NCBI GenBank assembly: GCA_037042915.1
Contig: CM073193.1
Coordinates: forward strand, 6,820,001-6,884,000
Source: Auricularia sp. M13
Taxonomy: Eukaryota > Basidiomycota > Agaricomycetes > Auriculariales > Auriculariaceae
DNA: 64,000 nt
Direction: 5' to 3'
Shown here: piece after piece, positions 14,264 through 25,573 of the stretch
Layout of the letters: each line of letters opens with the position of its first letter
Numbering within the stretch: position 1 is the first letter of the stretch
Notes under the pieces: generated by a model
The model's input: only the letters and a program-made list of their open reading frames with translations
Database searches by the model: none
Told to the model about the DNA's origin: nothing
Made by a program: the position numbers and the translations under genes

Positions 14264-15393
14264 ACGCCTAACGCCACGCGCTGTTGATATATGTACAACA
14301 AATGTTGGAGTTCGTACGTCACATGTAATCGTTCAGCTCGCCACGTCGTCTGCAGTAATGTCAGTTCCGCAATTATGACTATTTGAAAACCGCATGCAAC
14401 ATGCCTATGTGCTCGCACTACATGACGAAAGGGGCAAACCGCCAGCGATCCATGTCGGATGTAGTGTGGCCTGCCTGTGACTACCTGACGTTGTATAGAA
14501 GGTCGATCAGGCTAGCAAACTTCCACGGCAATAAACTGCGAGTTGGCAGCATGTTATTAGCAAAGTTAGAAATAGAACCAACTGAAAAGGACCACAGAAC
14601 TCCGTAGAGCAGAGGAAGCTGTCCACCTGCGGCAGATGGTGACTGGATTAAACGAGCCAAGCGTGCAAGTTCCAGAGCGCGACTTGGGATAGTAATAACG
14701 CATGTGATCTTGGTTTCACGTCGCGCATTTCCCATAAGCAGCCCGACAGAGGTCTACTGTAACGTGTAAAGGCCAGGGCATGTAGCTAGCCCCTTTGACC
14801 ACAGTGATATGGCGCAATTCTGAAGTTGAACGAGCAGGGCGCAAAGCAAGAGATGGGAATGTTTGTACATACTTGCATCACGTGAGAAGTTATTAGGTGC
14901 CGACGTGTCCAAACTCCGCATTCGCAGACATCCGCGCCTAATTTGGCAGATTCGCAGGAACTGCACGAGCATACAGAAAGCGGATATGCTTTGCCTGTTC
15001 CTGTCTTGATGCCACCTACAAGCTGCTCGGCTACCGGGAGCATGTCAAGGAGGTGTGGTTACGCAATCGCAAGACGAACTCTTTGAGGAAAGTAGGTAGG
15101 TCATATTATAATGGATTCATATCTATATATACTGATGTAACTCTCCGGTGAATGACTATGTATTTCTGATCGTAAATAGGAGTGCGAGGGCGAACGGAGG
15201 AACAAGGCGATACAATGAAAAGAGCTTCCGAGCTCGTCCATCTATAAGACAGGTAATTAGGTGTCGGGTCGTACGATAGGAACGGCGGCTATGATCTGCA
15301 TGCATCGAAACGGGGTGGACTTCGCAGCCGCTCAGAGAGAACGAGCGAGAAATATGGATGGGCGAGACAAACAAAGAAAAAACAAAGGGAAAA
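14264..15393. other. Intergenic between convergent GST and HMG genes
   Basis: 3' flanks of two convergent genes. AT-rich patches near 15100-15140 (TATATATA) and no supportable coding region. Confidence 0.5.
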
Positions 15394-16819
15394 TCAGACC
15401 GAATAACTGCTGCAAGGGTCGCCATCCCCGAGCGGATAGGAATATCCGTTGTCCTCGGCCCAGCCCTCGTGAAATTGCCGAATCTCGGCAGTAGGATCTG
15501 ACGCGAAACCAGCCTCGCCTTGAGTCGACCGCGGTGACACATTGGTCTGAGAACTTGCCCAAATAGGCTCTGGAGCAGAGGGTGCGGGCACAGAAGGCAA
15601 GTGGGATGAGCAAGGGCTTGAGGGATACCCGTCGTGGCGAGGAAATGCAATAGGTGACGCGTAGTACGAAGCAGCTCCACTGGAAAGGTCGACCGGTGGC
15701 GTAAACTGCACCGCATCCTGGGAGTACGTAGACTGGACGGCGTGATTGTCCCAGGTAGTCGGTGCGTGGGAGGACAGTGGCAAGGGATCCATCTCTTCCA
15801 CGTCGTACCCGAACAAAGGTTGAGGCAGCATGTCCGTGGCCCGTTCCGACGAAAGGGATAACGGCACGAACTCCGAAGCCTGGGGAATGGGGAGATACTG
15901 GTTACTGTCGTATACGGGATAATGGGACGGAGGATAGAATTGTCCCTACAAAGTCGTCAGTCCAACACCAGCAGCGTGATGATGGCACATACTGGGTTGT
16001 GAGTCTGGTCAGGAGGAACGATCCAGTCCTGGGGCTGCAGTGAAATTCAGTTGGATGTCAACGTAAGCTACTAAGACGCACCACAGCTGAACGCAGGCCG
16101 AGGTTCCAGTCCGGAGCGAATAAGTCTTCCCTGTGCGCAAAAAAGCTTGTCTCCGAGGTCTGGAGCGCGAGAGGAGAGGACTGCATCTCCGAGGCGCTTG
16201 GAACGGGTGGGCACGACGAGGAGCGCCGGCGCGGGAGGTCGAGGTCGCGAGGTTCGCGAGTGGAGACAAGGTCCTGGAGGGTTTCTCCGTCTCGCATCTG
16301 GACAACGATGCGGGCAATCTGGTCGCAGCGACTGTCCTCCACGCGAGTGCGGCGTGCCTGGCGTTTCCCCTCTCCAGCAGAGCGCGCCGCCGTACCCCGG
16401 GACGACGGTTTGTATTTGTAACCCGGGTACGCCTTTGCGTGCTCGTCTTTCTCGATCGCGGCGAGAACCTCCCAAGGTCGCTTTTCAGCAGGCGTCATAA
16501 GACGCCACGCGCGTCCAGCGATGCGGGAGATGTTCCGATGATCGCGTTCGACGGAGGCAGGGACGACGCCGCGCTTGACGAAATCGCAGCGAAAGAGAAT
16601 GAACGGGTTCTTCGGCCTCCGAATGCGTGCGGCGGGCTTGGACACTGCTGAAGAATCAGCAGAAGAGGCGGGAGATGATGGGGCCGTGGAGTGGGAGTCG
16701 ACGGCCAGTGCCAGCGGAGGGTATACCGCCATGGGAGAGGTTGGCGCGGACGCCGAGGTGAGTTTGAAGAGACTAGAATTGCAGAGCGAAGCAGTATCAC
16801 TGGCGTAGGGCGGAGGCAT
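15394..16819 (-). CDS. HMG-box transcription factor
   Basis: Three exons (16819-16082, 16034-15993, 15945-15394) encode 443 residues. After a Ser/Ala-rich N-terminus of about 65 residues comes an HMG box of the MATA_HMG/SOX type: RIRRPKNPFILFRCDF, then ISRIAGRAWRLMTPAEKRPW and HAKAYPGYKYKP. That is the sequence-specific DNA-binding class used by fungal mating and sexual-development regulators (for example Prf1, Pcc1). A basic patch follows the box; the C-terminal half is Ser/Pro/Gln-rich and probably disordered, as in an activation domain. No pheromone, receptor or homeodomain genes are nearby, so I do not call it a mating-type gene. The introns have standard GT/AG ends. An AT-rich TATATAA-like site lies about 75 bp upstream (16889-16897). 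Confidence 0.85.
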
Positions 16820-18556
16820 GCTGGACGACGCGTGTTATGAGGATGAGAAGAGCGGGAACGAGTTTGGGCGCGAAGCTGTTAGCGGATGATATATAATAGA
16901 GAGCGAAGGTCGTCCTTTCCTGTGGCGTTGCAACGAAAATCAAACCACACTAGGGTCGCACGGAGGCGATTTAAGTAGAGTAGCTGGAAACGCGTACGCA
17001 AGACGTACAAAGCTCGTTGCTTGCATGGTGCCCGTCAACCGATCGCGACCTCCAAGGCCTGCCGCGGAAACAATTTTGACTAATCTCGGCGCCGTGAAGC
17101 AAAGATCTGGCATATTGCGCTGCTCGCGGCAGCATCTTGCCCCGGACAAGAGGGACAAAAGAGGACGTCCGGATCGCGGGATCTGAATTGAGCGCCGGCC
17201 GAACGGTCTCCTCATTGCATAGCCTCCCCCCACGGACGGCGTTGCGTGCGGCCTCAATCAGTGCAGCTCAAGAGGATTTACTCTGTGACTGAAAGGACAA
17301 AGTTTGACATGGCGCTGTATTGTCTTCGTATTCGTACCTCACAGCATGTTACAGTAAGAATAGCTATACAAAGACAGCACCTCCACCGATCTTATTTCTC
17401 TCTATCGCTAATGGTAGTGACGAGCAGATGGTCTGTTGAATTCCTTATGCCCCGGAATCAGAAGCCTGCTGAGTTGATGCTGTCATGCATGCAGCGAATC
17501 GTCTCAGCGGCTGTTTGTGAGACTACAGAACCTTCTCATCCGATCTCGCTCAGACACAGAAGTCTTACATGGCAGTCATACTTCCAGGCGGAAGGTTAAC
17601 AGACCGGCACGATGTTCTGTGACTCGGAAATTAAGGGCAAGTTATGCGGCCGCCTGCTCATGCACTGTCGCGTTCGGAGCCACGAGTGAAAGCTTGGGGA
17701 AAGCAGCCTTGAAGGGAAGTACAGAATCCGTGACCATGTGCCACCCGCCGGGTTACCGCAGCTCCGAGTTTCAACGGTCTTTCTCTGCGGCACCGATGTT
17801 CTTCATGACGTCTTCAGAATGAGATTTAGTCTTATTGCATGACAGCTGTATGCTTGTCAAGTAATTATGACCTCCTACCATAAAGACAAAGTCCGATCCG
17901 AGATAGCGGTTAAAGTGGATAAAGGGGGCAAGTGGGTCCCAAGACCAGGCCGGCGCGAGAATTCGGTTGTTTGTAGCATTGTGAGAGTTTTGTGTTTGTC
18001 ACCAGGCAGGGCTTCTTGAAGATAGAAACTTTTGCGTAGTTGCCGCTCATTGCATAGTGCAGCCACAGCACCGCTCTACCGGGTTCAGGGCGCTGCCTGC
18101 TGCGGAAGGGAGCCTCTGCATCGAACGACGTCTGAGAGATTATTTCACTTCAGATACCCGAATCTCGACATGGGACACATGGGTTTCAAAATCCGGTTGA
18201 CGAGAGGCTAGTATTCGCGCGGATCCTCGAATCCGAGGAGGATGTACAGCATACTAGGATAAGAATTCTTTCTGTATAAGCTGCCACCATGCACTCATAT
18301 ATCTCTGTTTTCGTAGTCTCGTGCTCTGACCCACAGCTCGACATTATGTTTGATTCCAGTCAGGGCTTCTTGTCCTTGGAAAAGTCGCATTGCCTGGTGG
18401 GTACTACATACCGGATTGCTGTCTACATTGTGGCAAGCACGGCATGCGAAGGGGGAAAGCATAGTCCCAGCAATTCGGCGAGCTGCTGATTGTCGGCGGC
18501 AAGATCCGAAAGAGTGTGTTCTGCCCTGAACCAGGTCCATTGGACCAACTACAGCG
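16820..18556. other. Divergent intergenic region, 1.7 kb
   Basis: Upstream regions of the HMG gene (-) and the MOSC gene (+). Short frames only; nothing recognisable. Confidence 0.5.
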
Positions 18557-20068
18557 ATGGCTACACAGACTGACACGTTCGCCTCGACATTACCCAGTCC
18601 CCTCTTTCTCAGCTCGCCTTGGAGTATTGGGCTGCTCACCATTCTTATCATTGGATTATCCTATCACCTCACTCGACAGCAACAACATCCAAAGCAAGAA
18701 AATGTGCAGCGCCGGAGTGTCGACCCCGCGCAAGGCATAACAGTGACCCAGATATTTGTACATCCAATCAAGGCATGTCTCAGCGCCTTGAAGCGCCGTG
18801 GAAAGCTTACCTGGATGCGCAGAGCTGCAGAGGCATCTCCGTCCGTTCCAGCGCATTTACGAGCGCCGGTCTCGAGGCGCGTGCAAGTGGTTCTTGGCAA
18901 GCGCGCTTACTGATTTCCGATGGGTATCATGCCCTTTAGCACGACCGCCGTTGGGTACTCGTTGACTTGGACAAGAATGAGGTTCTCACGGCGCGGACTG
19001 TACCCAAGGTGAATCTCGCCATCATTCTCTGGCCAGTATCGTCGCTGAAATTTCTACTCTAGATGGTCTTGATCACGCCCTCCATTAACAAGCTCACTGG
19101 ATCGCTAAACGTGACTTTTCCTGTCGGTTCAGGCAGCTCTGACTTCTCTGTCCCGCTGCATCCTTCGAAGGAACAACTGTCTTCGTGGACCCTGTGAGTG
19201 GCTTCGATAACCGTCATGCTGTTAACATGAATGCGTATTCAGCCTCGAGGGCTTGAAACTATTTCACATCGACAACCTGGACGGTTACGTTTGTCAATCA
19301 GAGAAAGGACATCCCGACGCCTCTGCGCAGCTGTCACGTTTCCTCGGGCTCCGAGTCGCGCTCGTTATCAAGGGCCCGCGCAAGCGCCCTGTCGACTCGA
19401 CTCAGAGATTCCCCAACCTACACGAGGACACATCCATTCTGTTCCAAGACGGCTACCCGCTGCTCGTTGTATCTGAGGAGAGCCTGGAGGAGGTCGAGCG
19501 CCGGACGTGGGACCTCGCCAAGTCGGGCTCTAGTGATCGCGTGGACGCGAAATGGAAGAACGAGCCGCTCACAATCCGGCGGTACGTCCTTCCTGCCACT
19601 CACCTGTTTCATCCTGACAGAGTTGCACAGGTTTCGCCCGAACATAATCGTTCGTGGAGGCGGTAGCTTTGCCGAAGACATATGGGAGCAGGTCGAGGTT
19701 GGGCCAAAGGGCCACCGGCTGGACCTCGTTTCGAAGTGTCCTCGCTGCCAAGTAAGTGCAAGCCCCGCTGTCCGAATGCATCACAGCCTTGCTCACGATA
19801 TTCACTGTAGCTTCCTCAGGTTGACCCTGCGACTGGAATACCTGACCAGTCCATCCCCACAAAGGTCTGTCTACTTGGTTCGCGCATTCCGATCACTCGC
19901 TGACGCATCATGTAGGTCCTCGCCACGTTCCGCAAAGGTTTGGACCCTGCCCAGCCGTATAAGAACTACTTCGGTTCTAACGGTGTATTCCGTTGTCGTG
20001 GTGTCGTGTCTGTTGGCGATGTCATCCGCGTCGTTCAGACAAACGATGGGAGCGTCCCCGGACGGTGA
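18557..20068 (+). CDS. Membrane-anchored MOSC-domain protein (mARC-like)
   Basis: Eight exons (18557-18772, 18823-18876, 18940-19008, 19063-19193, 19243-19581, 19631-19751, 19811-19864, 19916-20068) give 378 residues. A single N-terminal membrane segment (WSIGLLTILIIGLSYHL) precedes the beta-barrel domain (ITVTQIFVHPIKSCRG, HDRRWVLVD) and the MOSC domain (FRPNIIVRGGGSFAED, then CPRCQLPQVDPATG with the conserved cysteine that binds molybdenum cofactor in the family). Homologues (mARC) reduce N-hydroxylated compounds with cytochrome b5 and its reductase, usually on the outer mitochondrial membrane; substrate and location here are inferred. Introns 1 (18773-18822) and 2 (18877-18939) both need GC donors (GCATGT, GCGCGT) to keep the PIKSCRG and GLEHDRRW blocks in frame. 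Confidence 0.9.
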
Positions 20069-20790
20069 TTTTGTATCTCATAGAGTCATGTTATCGTGGT
20101 TTCTTGATTATTATAGAGTACACATCGTCTGGGCCTCGCGATCTTCTCATTACGGGTGGCAGGGAAACGGCGTTTCTTAACTGTGCGTCCGAATTTCGGG
20201 TTGAGAGCTCTTGAGCATCGAGACTGTCCAGCAGACTGTGGGCCTGGCCTACTAGTACATAAGGAGGTCTGAGATGTGAGCTCTAGTTGAGGATCAGAAC
20301 GCCTGGGAAAGCGACCTGGAGTAAAGGGGGAGAAAGTCGGATAGGGTTAGCGCATCGATATCTCGACTCCTTCGCGACCAATTAGTTCAAGACAACGGCA
20401 TCGGACAGTCCGAGAGATCCCTGAGATTCATTCCGGTGCGCATTGTTACTAACATTGCCTCTTAAAATCCTATCCTGCTACAAAACAAGTGAATCTGGAT
20501 GCAAATCTCGTGATGCAAACGCATGCACTGAGTTGCTTGAGCGATTCAGCGATTGATCTACTGTATCATTTCCTGAGAGGCTTCAAGGCAGGCCTATAAG
20601 CTTCAAGAGGGGCCATCGATAGTCGTCGCGTTGGCCCGAGTTGTCCAAAGTCTACTTCGTCGAGACGGAGATGACGGCAGCGCCCGTCGAACAGTTGCCT
20701 TGCCTTCAGACGGCGACCAGGCCCAAACTCGCACCCTGTTTTCTGATGCCTCTTCGCGACACTTGGCTCTTGCTTGGCGTGGCAATGACA
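20069..20790. other. Intergenic
   Basis: 3' flank of the MOSC gene and upstream part of the next gene. No supportable coding region. Confidence 0.5.
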
Positions 20791-20797
20791 TATAAAT
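20791..20797 (+). promoter_or_regulatory. TATA box of the seven-helix protein gene
   Basis: TATAAAT 66-72 bp upstream of the ATG at 20863. Confidence 0.5.
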
Positions 20798-20862
20798 GGC
20801 ACTCGGGCTAAACGAACCTCTCTTGCTCCCGCCCTCGTAGGCCCTCGTCCTGGAAAGTCGGT

Positions 20863-22374
20863 ATGGTCAACTGGTCCGACCCTGCAGAAATTGCGCGCGA
20901 TGCCGGTGAGCGTCTCCACGTCCAGTTACGTGCGACTTGCTAATCTCCTCTCAAAGATGCTTTCAACAAGCTGATTTTTGGGCTCTTCGGTCTCTACTTC
21001 TGGGAACTCTGCACAACCTTCAAGTTCGATTGGGACATCCTGACGGGCAGGCGCCCGTTCAAGTGGCCCCTGAGTACGCGATGTCTACCTCACCTGTCGC
21101 TATTGCTCATTCAAATCTCGCCAGTATTCTACTTTCTCACTCGCTATTCCCTTTTCTGGGCTCTCCTCGGCTTGTGCATTCATATGAAGTTTCTTCCTTG
21201 TCCTTTGCTAAAAAAAACCTGTAGGGTGATCACCATCACCGTCAAGACCGAGGTATGAACACACTTCGCGCGTGTATGGTTGCGGGGACTAATCTTGCCA
21301 TGCAGGTCAACTGCCAGGTGAGCGACGTTGGCAACGTTCGGCATCTATCCTAATGCAGCGCTAGGCTCTCTACGTTTTCTGTCAGGTACGTTGGTGCAAT
21401 ACATCCCGTCGGCGCGGGCTGTTCTGACACCTACTAGTGGGCAGGCAACACTGCCATTGCTGGAGCTTCGACCTGCCTTATGATTCGCACGTATGTTACA
21501 TTTTCTCGAGGAGATTCCGTCTCTCATCATGAAACAGGATTGCCATCTGGGAGCGCAAGTTGTTCGTCACTATCCCCTTGATCGTTCTTTCCCTAGGCCA
21601 ATGGGGTCTTCTCTACCACGGTATTGTAACGGTGCGTGAGGTCCCCGATACAATGGCTCGCCTCTGATCCTTTATCCAGGTCCGCGCGTCGTGGCTACCT
21701 GAAGTCGGCAGTTGTGTTGTCACAGGGACAAAACCGCTTTTCCTCAACCTTCTCTACTTCTATACCATGTCGCTGGACCTGATTGTCCTCCTTCTGACCG
21801 TTCTGGGGTTGATGATTGTCAATGCTCGGTCCTCCATTGGCGCACTACTCTTTCGAGACGGCATTGTTTACTTCGCTGTCGCGTTCTCCGCGAATATGGT
21901 CCCTGCCGTCTTGAACGTCTTGAATCTCAATCGTAAGACTTGGTCATCATCAATATCTTATCGAGACTTACAAACCTATGTAGCTGCCATGAACGTCATT
22001 GCCGCGGTACCTGCCGCTACCATCTCGTACGCAAAGCGGGATCCCACAGTCTAGCCTCATGCTGATCTGGTTGCAGTGCGATTGCTGCGTGTAGAGCCGT
22101 GCTCCGGTTACTCCAGACTCGCACACAAGAAGTCTATGTGCACTCTTCTCAGACTGGTGGCAACTCGCGCACAATGCGGGGAACATTGAGCAAGCCCGGC
22201 TTTGGAGCCACCACCACCGTTGGCACCATCGGCGCATTCAACAACCCAGCGCAGTCTCACTTGGACATGGGCGAAGGGCCTGATGACATCGAGCTGGACA
22301 GGAAAATGCCGCGCTTCAACACGTCTGAGCCTGACCTCGAGCGCGGCTGGGGTAGCTACGCGAGAGCAATCTGA
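20863..22374 (+). CDS. Agaricomycete multi-pass (about seven-helix) membrane protein
   Basis: Eleven exons give 336 residues: 20863-20905, 20957-21073, 21125-21173, 21225-21252, 21306-21317, 21365-21385, 21438-21490, 21538-21631, 21680-21932, 21984-22026, 22077-22374. The start MVNWSDPAEIARDA and the motif FDWDILTGRRPFKWPL are hallmarks of a membrane-protein family I know as abundant in mushroom-forming fungi and without assigned function. About seven hydrophobic segments follow (for example FVTIPLIVLSLGQWGLL, SLDLIVLLLTVLGLMIV, GIVYFAVAFSANMVPAVL), then a polar, probably cytoplasmic tail of about 90 residues. Exons 5 and 6 are only 12 nt (VNCQ) and 21 nt (ALYVFCQ), yet they restore a conserved block. 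A receptor-like role is suggested by topology only. Confidence 0.8.
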
Positions 22375-23264
22375 CGAAGGGGTTCCGGGTCTTCCGAGTA
22401 TTACATAGTATACTGTATTGCGTACATCTACAAAAACACGGACAGTCAAGTCTGATAGACAAACCTCATTGAGAACGACAACGAATCGACTGCGGTGCTT
22501 AGTCCGCCTCGGTCCGAACGCTCGCATTAGACGTAGCTTGTTTACCCTGTAGGGTGTATGCGTGGAGTGCAAGCAAGAGGAAGCGCCGCAGCGAGCTCAA
22601 ACAATCGGGCAAGCTGTTGATGCCGCGGTGCCATCGTGCCAGGCCGATGTGACGCGCAGCTAGGCATTCCGCTCGGAATTCCTAGCTGAGCGACACAACG
22701 AACTCGCACCTTGCTGATGGGGAGCGAGTGGTGAGATTGAAGCAGGCTTTTATACCCCCCTGGCCCAAGGTCACGACGTAAGGTACCACGTCAGCACTGT
22801 CCGTATTGGGTTTGTCGGTCCTATGCATAGGGTCCCTTCACCCTTTCTTATCTTCTTGAGCGCTCCGTGAGCGCGTGGAAGCTTGTGCGCGTTCTTCGGA
22901 AGAACCGCCAAGTCCCTCGTTACGCATGGTGAGATCGACATAGTTTTACGTACAGGGTGGCAGGATGTACCTCCTCTACGTGCTCAGCAAATCGCCGAAC
23001 GATCTCAGGTCTGCATTCCCAGATATTCGCTCAGATGGACTGCAACGAGCTCTCCACCCATGCCCGATGTCATCAAGCTGCGTATGTCCTATGAAGACTC
23101 GCGAGACAATATGGCTTGATCCTGAGCGGGTGTAATATTGAGCACAAAGTTGCTACAAATCGTCCTCCATGATGCCAAGACGCGATAAACGCATGCATGC
23201 CATGACAGTGCCACCGCACATACTGTCAACAGGGACTTGGCCTCACGGGACCCGCGGTCTGGCT
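22375..23264. other. Intergenic
   Basis: About 0.9 kb with short frames on both strands; no motif or splice pattern. A 78-codon + frame at 22883-23119 is not supported. Confidence 0.5.
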
Positions 23265-25080
23265 TCAGACTTCGCGATTCGTTGACCTCAGTTCAGGGTC
23301 GGCGGGGAAGATGATTGAGGCCGCCCCATAATTTGGCGGATCTGGGGGTAGGTGTAACTCCAGACGCTCGGCGCGCGTCGAGTAGGTTTCAATACCGCGA
23401 TCAGAGTCTGCAGCGGTAACCAGCTCCTTGCGACGAGTATCCACAAGAAGGCGTATGAGATCAGGTCGATGTACTGACCGCCGTAGCCCGCAAGCGCCTT
23501 TATCAGGTAACACTCACTGAGATCGATGTCTGAGGAGTAGCATGCAAATGTGCTGTCCTGCACGACGGGCCCCGAATCCTCAGCCATGCTTACGTCTATG
23601 AACAATAGCCCATCGAAGTTCTTGTCTGATTTGGCAACTAGGGCCGCGCGCGCGTCAGGCGCAAAAATTCTCGCGTGGCCGTCGTATGGTGTGGCGTCCG
23701 CTCGGTCTCCATATCCGCAGGCGTGTTCTTCTTGAGCCCCTCAACGGGCATCCGCAGGAATGGCGCAAACGTTCATGTGTCCAGTTGAGCTGCGTCCTCA
23801 GGCGTAATGAGGTAGGCTGCATGGTCCGCAGTGCTCGCATGCGGGTCCGGGTGAAGTCCGTCCTTTCTCGGCAGCATGGGCACGCAGCAATGTGCGCCCG
23901 CTCCCCCATACTTACGTCGAGGGCCTTGAGGATCAGATTAATGTTCAATCGGCAGTTGAGCTGCCCGAAGCGATGTCCGCCGCTGTTACGGACATGAACG
24001 TGCCCCCCCACGCCGTCTCCAAAATAGACGCGCTCCAGGAACGTCGGCTCGATTTGCGCCGGTGATTAATGACTTCTCTTGTGGGTGAGGTCAGGTCATG
24101 CGCGATATAAGTTCTCGCGTGGTCTATCTTGGAGAACTTCAACGAGGCGTAGCTAGCGGAGCAGTTAGAATATAGCGGCAGGAGGGGAAGGGTCATGGCG
24201 TACATGGAGTTGTCCCCGTGCGGCTCGGCGAATGCCACGCATATCTTCAATTCGTAGTATGCATGAGCAGATGCAATGACTACTGGTAAGTAACCTTCCA
24301 GAGCCGCATTGGATGAACGGACCCCTGCAACTACATCAGCCTCCTAGCGAATATATGCTGCATGTACCGCCGCCGCCGCGTTGTATGCTGTAAGAGGCAT
24401 CGTTCTTGTGACCAGAGTTCGGGATTATCTCCTGCGCATCGCTCAGGAAGACGAGGTGTGGAAGTAAGACGGCGCGTATGATATGCGCGTTAGGCGCCCC
24501 AGCACTGTTGCAAGTCAAGAACGACGAACAACGATCTCGCACTCCCATTTGCCGAACATATCTGCATCCTGAGGGTGGAGCGGCCAACATAATATCCTCG
24601 AGGCGAGACAAGATATTGTCGGTACGAGATATGCGTGGGAATGGAGACCGCAGGATACATTCAAGCTTGGAACGACAGGCGTCCGGTTTGTTGAGTGGAG
24701 ATTAGCGTTGTGAATGGCTTCCCAACGCAGCGTCAAATAGAATGGCAACACCGGTACTGGTCCAGGCCTGCTCAACCTCTTCAGCTGCGTCCGAGAGAAT
24801 GAAGACCATCGAGCATGCCGAGCCGGCGGAACGGCGAGCAGACGGCTTACTAGTAGCGCAGTTGTCCGAGCGACATTACCATCTGGCGCGCGGTGGGCCA
24901 AGAAATTGACAGTGACCGCGCGAAGCATGCAACGGCAAGTTGCTCGAAAACGCAGTAAGAAGATGGAAGCGAAGAGTTCAGTGTCAAAAGAGGCGAGAAA
25001 CAGGTCTGGAGATCGATAGCCTGGCGACTGACGCATCCTGAAAACGGGGAACTGGCCATTGGCATTTTCAGTTGGCGCCA
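23265..25080 (-). other. Unidentified multi-exon-looking locus
   Basis: Several adjacent (-) frames look like exons of one gene but I cannot join them with confidence. Examples: about 24245-24110 (KICVAFAEPHGDNSMYAMTL and following), about 24045-23915 (PTFLERVYFGDGVGG, then FGQLNCRLNINLILKALD ending at a GTAAGT donor), and about 23690-23590 (ARIFAPDARAALVAKSDKNF then DGLLFID, again at a GTAAGC donor). The amino-acid composition and donor placement favour real coding sequence over chance. I recognise no family. It may be a lineage-specific gene or one partly broken by sequence errors or decay. Confidence 0.35.
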
Positions 25081-25573
25081 CCGAACAGCAGTTTGTCTAG
25101 AACGGTAAAAGGGACCGAAAACGAGAACGACGCACAGGGCGAGAGCTTGGATGTTGGCAAGGTTCAGTCCAATTCAAAGGCAGGAAGCAATGCACAAGAC
25201 CAATATTGGCAGAAGAGACGCCATTCATCAGTTCCGCAACTGTCTCTTCTGTCGCGGGCAAGAAGCAGGTAAGCTATTGGCAAGACATGGGTTCATGGTG
25301 GGAGGAAAGTCGACCTGTCGCTCATTGCCGACTGGCCCTCGTGGCTGTAACGATCATTGCCGATTCATGGGGGTGCGCAAGGCCGTTTCCGGAAGCGTGC
25401 CGATCAAATCCGCTCGCCCGCCGTGTCCGCGACCGCGTTCGCCACAGCGCGCCGACAGAATTTTTTCTTCCTTCCAAACAACTTCGATAAATCTTAGATA
25501 TATTCTAAATACATTAGAAATAAGTTTCCAGAGCTTGAAACGTCGTGCAAAAGTGGGAATTACATGTGGTAGT
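25081..25573. other. Short intergenic stretch downstream of the multicopy-family gene
   Basis: AT-rich near 25455-25565. No terminal inverted repeat matching the other side of the neighbouring gene was found by eye. Confidence 0.4.

Noticed and set aside
15394-16819. HMG-box gene as a mating-type gene
   Set aside because: No homeodomain pair, pheromone or receptor genes are nearby, and HMG proteins are common outside mating loci in basidiomycetes.
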